Source of the DNA: JANNMJ01 sp031425525
GTDB taxonomy: Bacteria > Bacteroidota > Bacteroidia > Cytophagales > Hymenobacteraceae
Assembly (NCBI GenBank): GCA_031425525.1
Contig: JANPJM010000029.1
Span: 43,137 to 107,136 of the forward strand
Reading direction: 5' to 3'
DNA length: 64,000 nucleotides
Program-made: the position numbers and the translations under genes
Shown: positions 18,196 to 26,139 of the stretch, piece by piece
Position numbering within the stretch: the first letter of the stretch is position 1
How the letters are laid out: each line of letters opens with the position of its first letter
Notes under the pieces: model-generated
What the model saw: the letters and a program-made list of their open reading frames with translations, nothing else
Database searches by the model: none
What the model was told of the DNA's origin: nothing

Positions 18196-19527
18196 TTAGC
18201 GCAACAGGTTCTCCATTTCCTGCTGCCATCGCGCGAAAGTTTCTCCTGGCGTCTTATTCAGCAATGTGTGTTCGACAAACGCGAACCGGGTGTCTGCTGC
18301 TGGCTGGGCGCCCAGCCGACGATATTCTGTGCGGCCTGACTGATTGACTTCTCGTAACTGCGCTTCGAGTTGCGAGAGCGCGCCGGTGGTAGACATCGCC
18401 TGCGGAAAACTCCACACATAAGTGGCGTGTGAGTTCAGCAACTCCCAGCAGTAATGCCGCTGGGTTGCACCCAGAATGCAGAAAACAAACCCTACGTGGT
18501 GGCCAAAGGTGAAGCGGACAGCGGTATCAGTATCTTGCTTTGTCGCAGCCAGGTACTCAATCTGCTGCCGGTTGCGCGCGTCAGTTATCAAGCGGTGTTG
18601 TAACTCAGCCGGCGTAAGCAAGCCCGCTGGCTCTCCGGGTTCGCGGGTCAGTGCAAGCACTTCATCTAGTGTATACGTCTGCTGACCGTTGGTTGGCCCT
18701 TCGCGTCGCTGACGGACGCGTTGGGCGCGCGTCGTGTGGAAAGCATCAATCAAAGCAGCATCAATCCGGGCTACCTGGGGCGACGTGGCTACCCCTGTGC
18801 AGGAGCCATCAGCGTACTCTGTAACGGTTAGGTAAACGTCGAACGTCTCACGTCCAAGCTTGCGGGTGATGAAGCGACAGATGTATTCGTATTCCGGCCG
18901 AAGATGCTCGTTGTGAACTTCAAACCGCAACCCCGCCCGACCTAGCGGCGCCTTATCGCGCCAACCCGTCAGCATACCCGTTTCAAAAGTGGCTTCATCG
19001 AAACGGGAGCGGAAGCGATCCGTCCACGTAAGCGGAAAATTGGACAGACCTGGCCCATCCCATACACGTCCCAAGCGGTTCAGTTCGGCTACTGAGAAGG
19101 GTGGCGAAGGTGGGGAGCTTGGAAGACTAGCCGAACGCTCGGTTGCAGGGTCCAGAAGCAGATGCGGCAACAGCGCCGGCCGGTCGAACCGAATACACGT
19201 CTGGTGCAAACGCATTTTCTTTTCGTCGAGCAGCGCAAACCTGATTTCCTGTACGGGTTTGGTCAGTGCGTCCTTTCGGAAGGCGCTCTGGTAGACGGGT
19301 TTGGTTTCGTAATCTAATACTATTACGGAGACGGTTTGCGTGTGCGAATCGTAGGTAGCTTCTACCAGCCAATAAAGCGGGCTGTTATCGGGCCCAAAAA
19401 AACTGATTGCCTCTGTTCCGTCCAACCGAAGGGCCGTTTTCAACGAGGTAGATGAGAGCGGAAAGGAAGCCAGTTCGGTGAGGGCTACCGTCTGGTTGTA
19501 AAGTCGGATGACACGCTGAGAAGTCAT
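18196..19527 (-). CDS. hypothetical protein, 443 aa
   Basis: Not recognised. The ATG at 19527 is chosen because a good -7 box (TAAGTTTG, complement of 19552-19559) lies 24 bp before it; the frame itself is open to 19662. No signal peptide or membrane helix is seen. The N-terminal part looks like a beta-rich domain ('WLVEATYDSHTQTVSVIVLDYE'). The middle has a Ser/Pro linker (ASLPSSPPSPPFSV). The C-terminal part mixes 'EYICRFITRKLGRETFDVYLTVTEYADG' with a helical tail. It is probably first in a minus-strand unit with the frameshifted gene and the gene at 16307-17461, and is divergent from the gene at 19669. Confidence 0.65.
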   Translation of the reverse strand: MTSQRVIRLYNQTVALTELASFPLSSTSLKTALRLDGTEAISFFGPDNSPLYWLVEATYDSHTQTVSVIVLDYETKPVYQSAFRKDALTKPVQEIRFALLDEKKMRLHQTCIRFDRPALLPHLLLDPATERSASLPSSPPSPPFSVAELNRLGRVWDGPGLSNFPLTWTDRFRSRFDEATFETGMLTGWRDKAPLGRAGLRFEVHNEHLRPEYEYICRFITRKLGRETFDVYLTVTEYADGSCTGVATSPQVARIDAALIDAFHTTRAQRVRQRREGPTNGQQTYTLDEVLALTREPGEPAGLLTPAELQHRLITDARNRQQIEYLAATKQDTDTAVRFTFGHHVGFVFCILGATQRHYCWELLNSHATYVWSFPQAMSTTGALSQLEAQLREVNQSGRTEYRRLGAQPAADTRFAFVEHTLLNKTPGETFARWQQEMENLLR

Positions 19528-19551
19528 ATGTTTGACGGAAAAGAGAACCGC

Positions 19552-19559
19552 CAAACTTA
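19552..19559 (-). promoter_or_regulatory. -7 box TAAGTTTG for the gene at 18196-19527
   Basis: An exact match to the Bacteroidota -7 consensus TAnnTTTG, with the start codon 24 bp downstream. No clear TTG was found at -33. On the other strand TACCTTTC (19593-19600) may serve the divergent gene at 19669, so the 141-bp gap probably holds two opposed promoters. Confidence 0.45.
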
Positions 19560-19668
19560 CGGCGAAAGGATTAAGTATGCGCCCCCCATCGCTACCTTTC
19601 GCCCACCCAAGCGCCAGCACTGAGGCGAGCGCCGGCTTTCTCTCCTTCGTTCTGTCCCTCACTCCCTA

Positions 19669-20376
19669 ATGACTCACAAAACGTATTTCAACAACTTCTT
19701 CGGGGCGCTGGCGGCGGCCCTGAGCGACGATGAGTTTCTGGCCTTCGCCGATGCCGTATTGGCGAACCTGAAACGCGATGCGGCCACCTACGCCCCCGAA
19801 ATCGCGTACCTCGAACCGCAGGTCGCGCAGTTGCGCGCCGCCCACCAGGCGCGGGGCGTGGAAGGCAAATCGGCTTCCGTGACCGACCTGCGCGGCGCCG
19901 TGCGGGCGTTCCTGCAATGGGCGAAGCTGACGAACACGACCAAAATCTTCCCCGCTTTCCCCGACCGCAAGCAGAAGGAGCGGGTCGATATTTTCCCCGG
20001 CGGGATGGATGCGCTCTACCGCGCCGACCAGACCAATATCCTGAAACGGGCGAAGTACTACCTCGACAAAATCAGCGTGACGTACGCGGCGCAAACCACC
20101 ATCACGCCCGCCGCTGCCAAAGCGCAGTACGACGCCCTCGAAACGGCCCTGACCAAGCGCACCACGGCCACCGCCGACAAGCGCGGCCACTCCGTGGCGA
20201 TTGACGAGCAGGAAGAAATCGTGTGCGTGGGCCTCTACCGCGCCTACACGCGCCTGCTCAACGTACATTTTGAGCGCCCGGAAGAGGCCTATACCTACTT
20301 CCCCTTCCCGCAATCGACGGGCGCGCCGGAAGATGCCAACCTGCCGAGCTTGCCCAAAGTCCACCCGACGGACTAA
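19669..20376 (+). CDS. hypothetical helical protein followed by a 42-bp array (family member 1)
   Basis: 235 aa, no signal peptide, strongly helical. It was not assigned to a known family. It resembles, by eye, the product of 44805-45554: both are about 240 aa and share an 'FP/YP..(M/L)..L..A......R' block (here DIFPGGMDALYRADQTNILK) and a C-terminal 'LN.H(F/W)E.P..A..YF' block (here LLNVHFERPEEAYTYF). This suggests distant paralogy. Another shared trait is context: a plus-strand gene between minus-strand genes, with a 42-bp tandem array starting about 20 bp after its stop codon. It could also be a member of one of the uncharacterised Bacteroidota DUF families of this size. Confidence 0.7.
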   Translation: MTHKTYFNNFFGALAAALSDDEFLAFADAVLANLKRDAATYAPEIAYLEPQVAQLRAAHQARGVEGKSASVTDLRGAVRAFLQWAKLTNTTKIFPAFPDRKQKERVDIFPGGMDALYRADQTNILKRAKYYLDKISVTYAAQTTITPAAAKAQYDALETALTKRTTATADKRGHSVAIDEQEEIVCVGLYRAYTRLLNVHFERPEEAYTYFPFPQSTGAPEDANLPSLPKVHPTD

Positions 20377-20395
20377 ATTGCACTCGCCGCCCGCA

Positions 20396-20672
20396 AAATG
20401 TTCCTTTTCCGGGACGGGCAACGGTCTAAAAAGCGTAGGGAGCTCCCGCGAATGCTCCGGCCTCGGCCGGGGGTTTGCGGGAGCTCCTTTCGTTAGTGGG
20501 GGCTTTAGCGGGCGGGCGGCGGGAGTTCCCGCAGATGCTCCGGGCTTTACCGGACGGGCTACGGGAGTTCCTTTTGGTGAGGCCGACTTTTCGGCAGTGT
20601 CGGCGGGAGTTCCCGTTGCCTTTTTGGGCGTTGCCGGCGGGCTTGCGGGAGTTTTCAGGGAAAGGCCGCCGC
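20396..20672. repeat. 42-bp tandem array B (GGGAGTTCC units)
   Basis: The motif GGGAG(C/T)TCC starts at 20438, 20479, 20521, 20563, 20605 and 20647 (the last decayed to GGGAGTTTT): spacings 41, 42, 42, 42, 42. A degenerate unit with GTTCCTTTT fits at 20396, about 20 bp after the stop codon of the gene at 19669. Alternate units start with the palindrome GGGAGTTCCC, and unit interiors can form a second small hairpin (CTCCGGGCTTTACCGGACGG). The array lies in the convergent gap before the NFACT gene and makes up nearly all of 20377-20731. Confidence 0.9.
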
Positions 20673-20731
20673 TTGACCCCCGGCCCACTGTCCGGCTTAC
20701 CCCACTACTTCAACGCGGCGTGCGGCGGCCG

Positions 20732-22354
20732 TTACTCCCGCTCAAACGGGTTCGCCGGCCTTACCAGCAACACCTGCTCCTCGCGCTCTACGCGCACACT
20801 GCCGGGGGCGGCGCCGCGCGGCTTGCGCACGTATTTGCGCGGCGTGACGATGACGGGGCACAACGAATCGGCCTTACGCTTCGAGTACCACGCCGCCAGC
20901 GCGGCGGCTTGCTCGATGACCGGGCGCGGGACGGGCACCGTGGGGTTGGGCCGCCGAATGATGACGTGCGAGCCGGCTACGTCTTTAGCGTGCAGCCAGA
21001 GGTCGTCTTTGCGGGCGTGGCGCAGGGTCAGCTCGTCGTTGTTGGCGGCCGAGCGGCCCACCAGAATGCGCCAGCCGTGGCTCTCGAATTCCTTGAACGG
21101 CGTGGCGGGCAGCGCGGCGGCGGCTTTGGTCTGGTGGAGGTCGTCGGTGAGGTGCTGGTCGCGGAGCCAGGTGCGGAGGATTTTGAAATCGGCGCCCGCT
21201 TGCTGGGCTTCCAGCGCCGGGAGTTGGTCGAGGGTGCGGAGCGCGAGGTCTTCGTAGCGGGCGAGGCGCTCGGTCAGTTCCTGCACTTCGCGTTGCTGGT
21301 TTTTGGCTTTGCGGTAGAGGTTTTCGGCCACGCGCGCCGGCGACAGTTCGCGGCCGCGCAGCTTGATACGGCGGGTTTGGTTCGTGTAAAAGTCGAACAG
21401 CTCGACCTCGGTGGCGCCCGCCGGAATGTGGGTCAGGTTCGCCATCAGCACATCGGCGGTCTGGCGGTACGAGGCATCGGTGGCGAGGTGGTGCAGGCGG
21501 CGTTGCACTTCGTCGGCGGCGCGTAGGGCGCCTTCCTGGCGGCGCGTCAGGAAGCGGTGCGCGCGGGCGTACAACTCGGCAAACGCGGTGGTGGAGCGGT
21601 AGCGCCGCACGAATTCTTCGGCGGCCGTGAGCGGGTCGGTAAACGTGTGCTGCACCGCCCCAACGGCCAGCACCGACAGCCGAAGCTGGCCCTCGATTTC
21701 GGTCAGAAAAAACGCCTCCGGATGCAGTAGCGCCGTTTTCAGTTCCTCCCAAAGCGCCGCTTGCGCGGCGGGTTCGGCGGTATCGAAATTGCGTTCGCGC
21801 AGCCAGCGGGCGGGCACATCGCCGAAGTAGCGCGGCAGGGCGCGGGTGGTGGCGGGCACGGGCAGGGCGGCCAGCGTGGCCACGGGGTCGGGCGCGGCGA
21901 GGGCCGTCAGCGCGGCGACGTTCAGCGTAGCATCTTCCGCCAATTTCCGCCGAAACAGCACCGGTGCGCGGGCCGAACCCGCCGCCGGCACCCATACCAC
22001 GTTGGCGCGCGGCCCGTGCAGCTTGAACAGCAGCGCGGCGCCATCGGAGAGCGTCAAATGCACGCTCCGTTCGCCGAAATGCGCCGCCGCGCCGCTCACG
22101 CTCACGCCGAGTAATTCCGGAAATAAATCAACGGAATTGACGCGCGCGCGGCGGTATTCCGTGGGGAAACCGAGCGCCGTGGGGGCGCCCGTGAGGACGG
22201 CGCGCAGCCAGATTTCGCGTCGGGCTTCCGCGTTGGCAAAACCCAGCACCAACTCATCCTTTTCCTGACTGAAAACGGCGGCGGCCGTGCTGCCGCGTAA
22301 TCGCGCGGCGAGTGCGGGGGCCAGGTGGCGCAGGAAAAAGGTGTTGAGATGCAT
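20732..22354 (-). CDS. NFACT-family RNA-binding protein (RqcH/Rqc2-like)
   Basis: 540 aa. The C-terminal NFACT-R (DUF814) domain is clear: 'DDLWLHAKDVAGSHVIIRRPN' matches the family pattern D.W.H.K(D).GSHV.I, and the tail 'VIVTPRKYVRKPRGAAPGSV' is typical. The N-terminal NFACT-N part starts 'HLNTFFLRHLAPALAARLRGSTAAAVFSQ', with a central coiled coil around residues 270-380 ('LYRKAKNQQREVQELTERLARYED'). RqcH binds the 50S subunit with a stalled peptidyl-tRNA and adds C-terminal alanine tails for degradation. This role is inferred from the family. The start codon is followed upstream directly by the word array at 22361. Confidence 0.88.
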   Translation of the reverse strand: MHLNTFFLRHLAPALAARLRGSTAAAVFSQEKDELVLGFANAEARREIWLRAVLTGAPTALGFPTEYRRARVNSVDLFPELLGVSVSGAAAHFGERSVHLTLSDGAALLFKLHGPRANVVWVPAAGSARAPVLFRRKLAEDATLNVAALTALAAPDPVATLAALPVPATTRALPRYFGDVPARWLRERNFDTAEPAAQAALWEELKTALLHPEAFFLTEIEGQLRLSVLAVGAVQHTFTDPLTAAEEFVRRYRSTTAFAELYARAHRFLTRRQEGALRAADEVQRRLHHLATDASYRQTADVLMANLTHIPAGATEVELFDFYTNQTRRIKLRGRELSPARVAENLYRKAKNQQREVQELTERLARYEDLALRTLDQLPALEAQQAGADFKILRTWLRDQHLTDDLHQTKAAAALPATPFKEFESHGWRILVGRSAANNDELTLRHARKDDLWLHAKDVAGSHVIIRRPNPTVPVPRPVIEQAAALAAWYSKRKADSLCPVIVTPRKYVRKPRGAAPGSVRVEREEQVLLVRPANPFERE

Positions 22355-22360
22355 GGGTGT

Positions 22361-22729
22361 TTCGTTAATCGTTTTTCGTTAACCGGTTTTCGTTAATCGA
22401 TTTTCGTTGACCGTTAATCGAGTTTGTCAGCCGTTTTTCGTTGATCTTTTTTCATTTACTACCCATCGAATCACGGTTAACGATTAACGAAAAACGAATC
22501 ACGATCAAGTACTGCGGTAGAAGTAAACGCACAGAAATTTGTCATTGCGAGGGACGAAGCAATCCTCGTTTGCTCGGCCGTGCAGCTGTGCAAACGCGCC
22601 GAGCAAACGAGGATTGCTTCGTCGCAAAGCCTCCTCGCAATGACAAAACAGGAGGCGTTTACTGATGCGCGGGTACTTAACGATTAACGAATCACGAAAA
22701 ACGATTAACGAAAAACGAAAAACGAAAAC
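22361..22729. repeat. inverted short-word array CGTTAATCG / CGATTAACG
   Basis: CGTTAATCG occurs at 22363, 22391 and 22412 among 'TTTTTCG' words. After 22470 the tract switches to the reverse complement, with CGATTAACG at 22481, 22681 and 22702 and words such as GAAAAACGA. A REP element (22522-22663) is inserted in the second half. The right end stops four bases before the stop codon of the methyltransferase gene. The whole 378-bp gap between the two minus-strand genes is made of these repeats. Confidence 0.75.
22522..22663. repeat. complete nested REP element (GTCATTGCGAG type)
   Basis: Three nested inverted pairs: AGTAAACGC (22522-22530) with GCGTTTACT (22655-22663); GTCATTGCGAGG (from 22541) with CCTCGCAATGAC (to 22644); and GACGAAGCAATCCTCGTTTGCTCGG with its complement at 22599-22624. 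The element could fold into one long hairpin. Degraded relatives are at 979-1000 and 9371-9478. Confidence 0.75.
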
Positions 22730-22732
22730 CCA

Positions 22733-23524
22733 CTAGCGCACTCCCGGCTCCCCCACCAAATACGTCACGCAGCGGCCGAACCCGGCGGGTTGCACGCCGC
22801 ACGACCACTGGTAGCGGCCGGTGGGGTCGGCTTCGTGGGCGAGGCGTAGTAGGTCGGCGGGCGGGTAGAGGCGGCAGAGCGAGGCGGTACCATCCCAGAG
22901 AACGCCCACCGGAATCAGCGGCACGATGTACGTCAGCGCCAGCCGGCTCCAGCGGAACGGACGCAAAAAAGGCGTCACGAAGAGCAAAATCAAGGGAAAA
23001 AAGAGCCACAGCGCCACCCATTCCCACCAGCGTTTGCCGGCGCCTTCGAAAATGCCGATGCCTTCGTGGGCGGCTACGGCGCCCGCCAGCACGCGGCGCG
23101 CCAGTGGTTCGGGGAAGTGGTGGAAGGCCGAAAAGACGGTGCGGAAACCCGGCAGGTCGGGCGGCACGGCCGTGGCATCGACGGGTTCGGCCCGAAACCC
23201 GATGGCGCCGTCCGTTTCCTGCCGGTGGCGCCGGAAGGCGGGCAGGTTGGGGTAGAGGTCGGTGAGCGTGACGGGTACCGCGCGGCCGAGCGCCGCCACC
23301 AGCCCCCGCTGCACCGTGCGAATACCGCCGCCGCCACCGGCGCCTAAATCGACGATTTCGGGGGCGCCGGTGCGGGTCAGCGCGGCCGCCAGGCGCGGCA
23401 CGATGGCGCGGTACACGCCCGCCCGCTCGATGGCCCAGGTCAGCACATCGAGCATGCCGGTGCGCACGTCGTGGGGGAGCCACGGCTGGTCTTCAAGCTC
23501 CGGGAGGTTCAGGCGGGTGCGCAT
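22733..23524 (-). CDS. SAM-dependent methyltransferase-like protein with membrane segment
   Basis: 263 aa from the ATG at 23524; the frame is open much further upstream but overlaps the divergent PBP gene, so the short form is preferred. A class I methyltransferase nucleotide motif is visible at 'APEIVDLGAGGGGGIRTV' (about residues 55-72), followed by 'VTLTDLYPN' and 'FRTVFSAFHHFPEPLARRVL'. The C-terminal half has hydrophobic segments ('WVALWLFFPLILLFVTPF', 'LALTYIVPLIPVGVLW'), so the enzyme may sit at the membrane. The substrate is unknown. Confidence 0.72.
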   Translation of the reverse strand: MRTRLNLPELEDQPWLPHDVRTGMLDVLTWAIERAGVYRAIVPRLAAALTRTGAPEIVDLGAGGGGGIRTVQRGLVAALGRAVPVTLTDLYPNLPAFRRHRQETDGAIGFRAEPVDATAVPPDLPGFRTVFSAFHHFPEPLARRVLAGAVAAHEGIGIFEGAGKRWWEWVALWLFFPLILLFVTPFLRPFRWSRLALTYIVPLIPVGVLWDGTASLCRLYPPADLLRLAHEADPTGRYQWSCGVQPAGFGRCVTYLVGEPGVR

Positions 23525-23697
23525 CGGCAGGGTAGGAGTGGAGCGGGAACGGCCCGCAAAGGTGCGGCGCGTTACGTGCGGGGGCGGGCCGGGTTGGCGG
23601 GCGGCGGGGGTACGGCGTGAGGCCGCCGCGTGAGGCATCGGGCGAATCGGGCGCGTTGGCGGTTTCGCCCTCACGCCGGCACCGGCCACGGGCGGCG

Positions 23698-23705
23698 TAG
23701 TTTTG
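23698..23705 (+). promoter_or_regulatory. -7 box TAGTTTTG before the PBP1a gene
   Basis: An exact TAnnTTTG match 23 bp before the ATG at 23729. No convincing -33 element was found. On the other strand CACCTTTG (complement of 23559-23566) may be the near-consensus box of the divergent methyltransferase gene. Confidence 0.45.
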
Positions 23706-23728
23706 CGGTGTCGCCCGCTCCTCACCGA

Positions 23729-26131
23729 ATGCCCGTTTCTGCCGTCCCGCCGCCGTCGTCTGTTTCTTCCGAGCCCGTTGGCCCACGGCCGGGCCGGGGT
23801 TCGCGCCGCTGGATTCGGCTGATGTGGCTCGGGTTTGCGAGTGTACTGGGGGCGGTGTTGTTTTTCGGGTGGGCGGTGTCGGTCAATTTGCTGTACCTGT
23901 TCGGCCCGCTGCCGAGCCTCGAACGCCTCGAAAACCCCCGCCCGGCGGTGCCGAGTATTTTGTACTCCGCCGATGGCATCGAGCTGGGGCGGTACTACCG
24001 CGAAAACCGCTCGCCGGTGCCGCTCGACTCGATGGCGCCTGTCCTCATCCAGGCGTTGCGCGCCACCGAAGATGCCCGGTTTGAAGACCATTCCGGTATC
24101 GACCTGCAAGCCCTGCTGGGGGTGCTGAAAGGCGCCGCCGCCGGCGACCGGCGCGGCGGCGGTTCCACGGTGACACAGCAGCTTGCCAAAAACCTGTTCA
24201 AGACGCGCGGCGCCGTCAGCACGAAAGGGCCATTGAATAAGGTGCCGGGCCTGAAAACGGTGGTTGCCAAGGTGAAGGAATGGATTGTGGCCGTGCAACT
24301 CGAACGCACCTTCACGAAGCCCGAGATTCTGCAACTGTACCTCAATACGGTTGATTTTTCGTCGAACTCGTTCGGGGTGAAAGTGGCGGCGCGCACGTTT
24401 TTCGGCACCACCCCCGATGCCCTCCAGCCGCAGGAAGCCGCGATGCTCGTGGGGATGCTGAAAGCGCCCACCGCCTACTCGCCGCGCTTTCAGCCGAAAG
24501 CCGCCCTTGCCCGCCGCAACGTGGTGCTGGAGCAGATGGGAAAATATAACTTTCTGAAGCCCGCTGAAGTCGCCGAGCTGCAAGCCACGCCCTTAGAGCT
24601 GCGCTACCAACCCGACCGCCACATCGACGGCCCGCAGGCTTACTACCGCACCGCCGTGGGGCAGGCGCTCGAAGCGTGGTGTACCGCCCACGACCACGAC
24701 CTCTACGCCGATGGTCTGCGGTTTTACACCACCATCGATACCCGCTACCAGGCGCTCGCCGAAGAGGCCGTCCGCGAGCAGCTCAAGCAACTCCAAAACC
24801 GCTTCGACAATTACTGGCGCAACCAGCATTCCAACCCGTGGGCCGATGAAAAGGGCCACGAGATTCCCGGTTTCATCGCCGAGGCCATGCGGCGCACGCC
24901 GTATTACAAGGCGCTCGAAAAACGTTTCCACGGCGACACCGCCCGCATCGGCGAAGAGTTGCGCCGCCCGCGCCCGATGACGGTTTTCTCGTTGAAAGGG
25001 CCGAAGGAAATGACGCTTTCGCCGCTCGATTCATTGGCGTATTACAAGCGGTTCCTGCGGTGCGGGATGATGACGATGAACCCCAACACCGGCCAGATTT
25101 TGGCGTGGGTGGGCGGCGCCGACTTCAATTTCTTCAAATTCGACCACGTACGGCAGGCGCGTCGTCAGCCGGGTTCCACGTTCAAACCGTTCGTGTACCT
25201 CACCGCCATCGACAAAGGCTACTCGCCCTGCGACCGCCTCCGCGACCAGCGCATCACCATCAAATACGAGGAAAACGGGGAGCCCATGGAATGGCAGCCC
25301 AACAACGTCACGCGCTCGTACACGGGCTCCAACATGACGTTGCGCTACGCCATGGGGCGTTCCGTGAACTCGGTAACGGCCCAACTAACCGAGAAAGTGG
25401 GCTGGGGCGAGGTGGCCAAATACGCCCATAAAACGGGCATCACCAGCCCCCTGCTCGCCGTGCCGAGCATCGGGCTGGGGTCGGGCGGCGATGTGAGCGT
25501 CTACGAAATGGTGAACGCGTACAGCACCTTCGCCAACGGCGGTTTCCGCAACGAGCCGCAACTCATCAGCAAAGTCGAAGACCGCAACGGCAACCTCATC
25601 GACGCCCCCCAGCCACGCCAAAAGCGCGTGTTGCGCGCCGAAACCGCCCTCTTGATGCAGCATATGCTATTGGGCACGATGCAGGAGCCCGGCGGCACCT
25701 CGCAAAGCCTTTGGGATTACCCCCAGCTTTGGAAAAAAAACAATGAAATCGGCGGCAAAACCGGCACCACCTCCAACTACTCCGACGGCTGGTACATGGG
25801 CGTCACCCAGGATTTGGTGACCGGCACGTGGGTCGGCGGCGAAGACCGTTCCATCCACTTCCGCACGAGCAACACCGGCGAAGGCGGCAAAACCGCGCTT
25901 CCCGTTTTCGGGCGCTACATGACGAAGCTCTACGAAGCCGGCCTCGCCGAGCGCCACCCCTTCAAGCGCGAGTACAAGGGCCTCAACATGCCCAAACTCA
26001 ACTGCTACACCGCCGCGCCGCGCAAACCGAAAGTCGATACCGTCGCCACCGACGCGCTTTTAGAGCAATTAAATAACAGCGAAACCCCGCCGCCTCCGAT
26101 TGAAAATGTCACCCTGCCGGGCGGCGAGTAA
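23729..26131 (+). CDS. class A penicillin-binding protein (PBP1a type)
   Basis: 800 aa from the ATG at 23729, preferred because it follows a -7 box and starts a normal Pro-rich cytoplasmic tail before one membrane helix (about 31-57). The glycosyltransferase (GT51) domain shows 'RATEDARFEDHSGID' with the catalytic Glu at about 114, then 'GSTVTQQLAKNLF' (145-157). The transpeptidase domain has SxxK at S483-K486 (PGSTFKPFVY), SxN in 'GRSVNSVTAQ' and KTG in 'IGGKTGTTSNY'. It polymerises and cross-links peptidoglycan in the periplasm. All catalytic motifs are intact. Confidence 0.95.
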   Translation: MPVSAVPPPSSVSSEPVGPRPGRGSRRWIRLMWLGFASVLGAVLFFGWAVSVNLLYLFGPLPSLERLENPRPAVPSILYSADGIELGRYYRENRSPVPLDSMAPVLIQALRATEDARFEDHSGIDLQALLGVLKGAAAGDRRGGGSTVTQQLAKNLFKTRGAVSTKGPLNKVPGLKTVVAKVKEWIVAVQLERTFTKPEILQLYLNTVDFSSNSFGVKVAARTFFGTTPDALQPQEAAMLVGMLKAPTAYSPRFQPKAALARRNVVLEQMGKYNFLKPAEVAELQATPLELRYQPDRHIDGPQAYYRTAVGQALEAWCTAHDHDLYADGLRFYTTIDTRYQALAEEAVREQLKQLQNRFDNYWRNQHSNPWADEKGHEIPGFIAEAMRRTPYYKALEKRFHGDTARIGEELRRPRPMTVFSLKGPKEMTLSPLDSLAYYKRFLRCGMMTMNPNTGQILAWVGGADFNFFKFDHVRQARRQPGSTFKPFVYLTAIDKGYSPCDRLRDQRITIKYEENGEPMEWQPNNVTRSYTGSNMTLRYAMGRSVNSVTAQLTEKVGWGEVAKYAHKTGITSPLLAVPSIGLGSGGDVSVYEMVNAYSTFANGGFRNEPQLISKVEDRNGNLIDAPQPRQKRVLRAETALLMQHMLLGTMQEPGGTSQSLWDYPQLWKKNNEIGGKTGTTSNYSDGWYMGVTQDLVTGTWVGGEDRSIHFRTSNTGEGGKTALPVFGRYMTKLYEAGLAERHPFKREYKGLNMPKLNCYTAAPRKPKVDTVATDALLEQLNNSETPPPPIENVTLPGGE

Positions 26132-26139
26132 CAAGGGAG

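Noticed and set aside
17409..21526. Proteins made of 14-residue repeats encoded by arrays A and B
   Set aside because: Several frames on both strands are open because of GC content and a period divisible by three. Array B has a 41-bp unit that breaks any frame, and there is no start signal or known domain.
23525..24583. Longer form of the methyltransferase starting at 24583
   Set aside because: It would overlap the PBP1a coding region on the other strand by 850 bp, and the added part has no domain; the methyltransferase fold begins at 23524.
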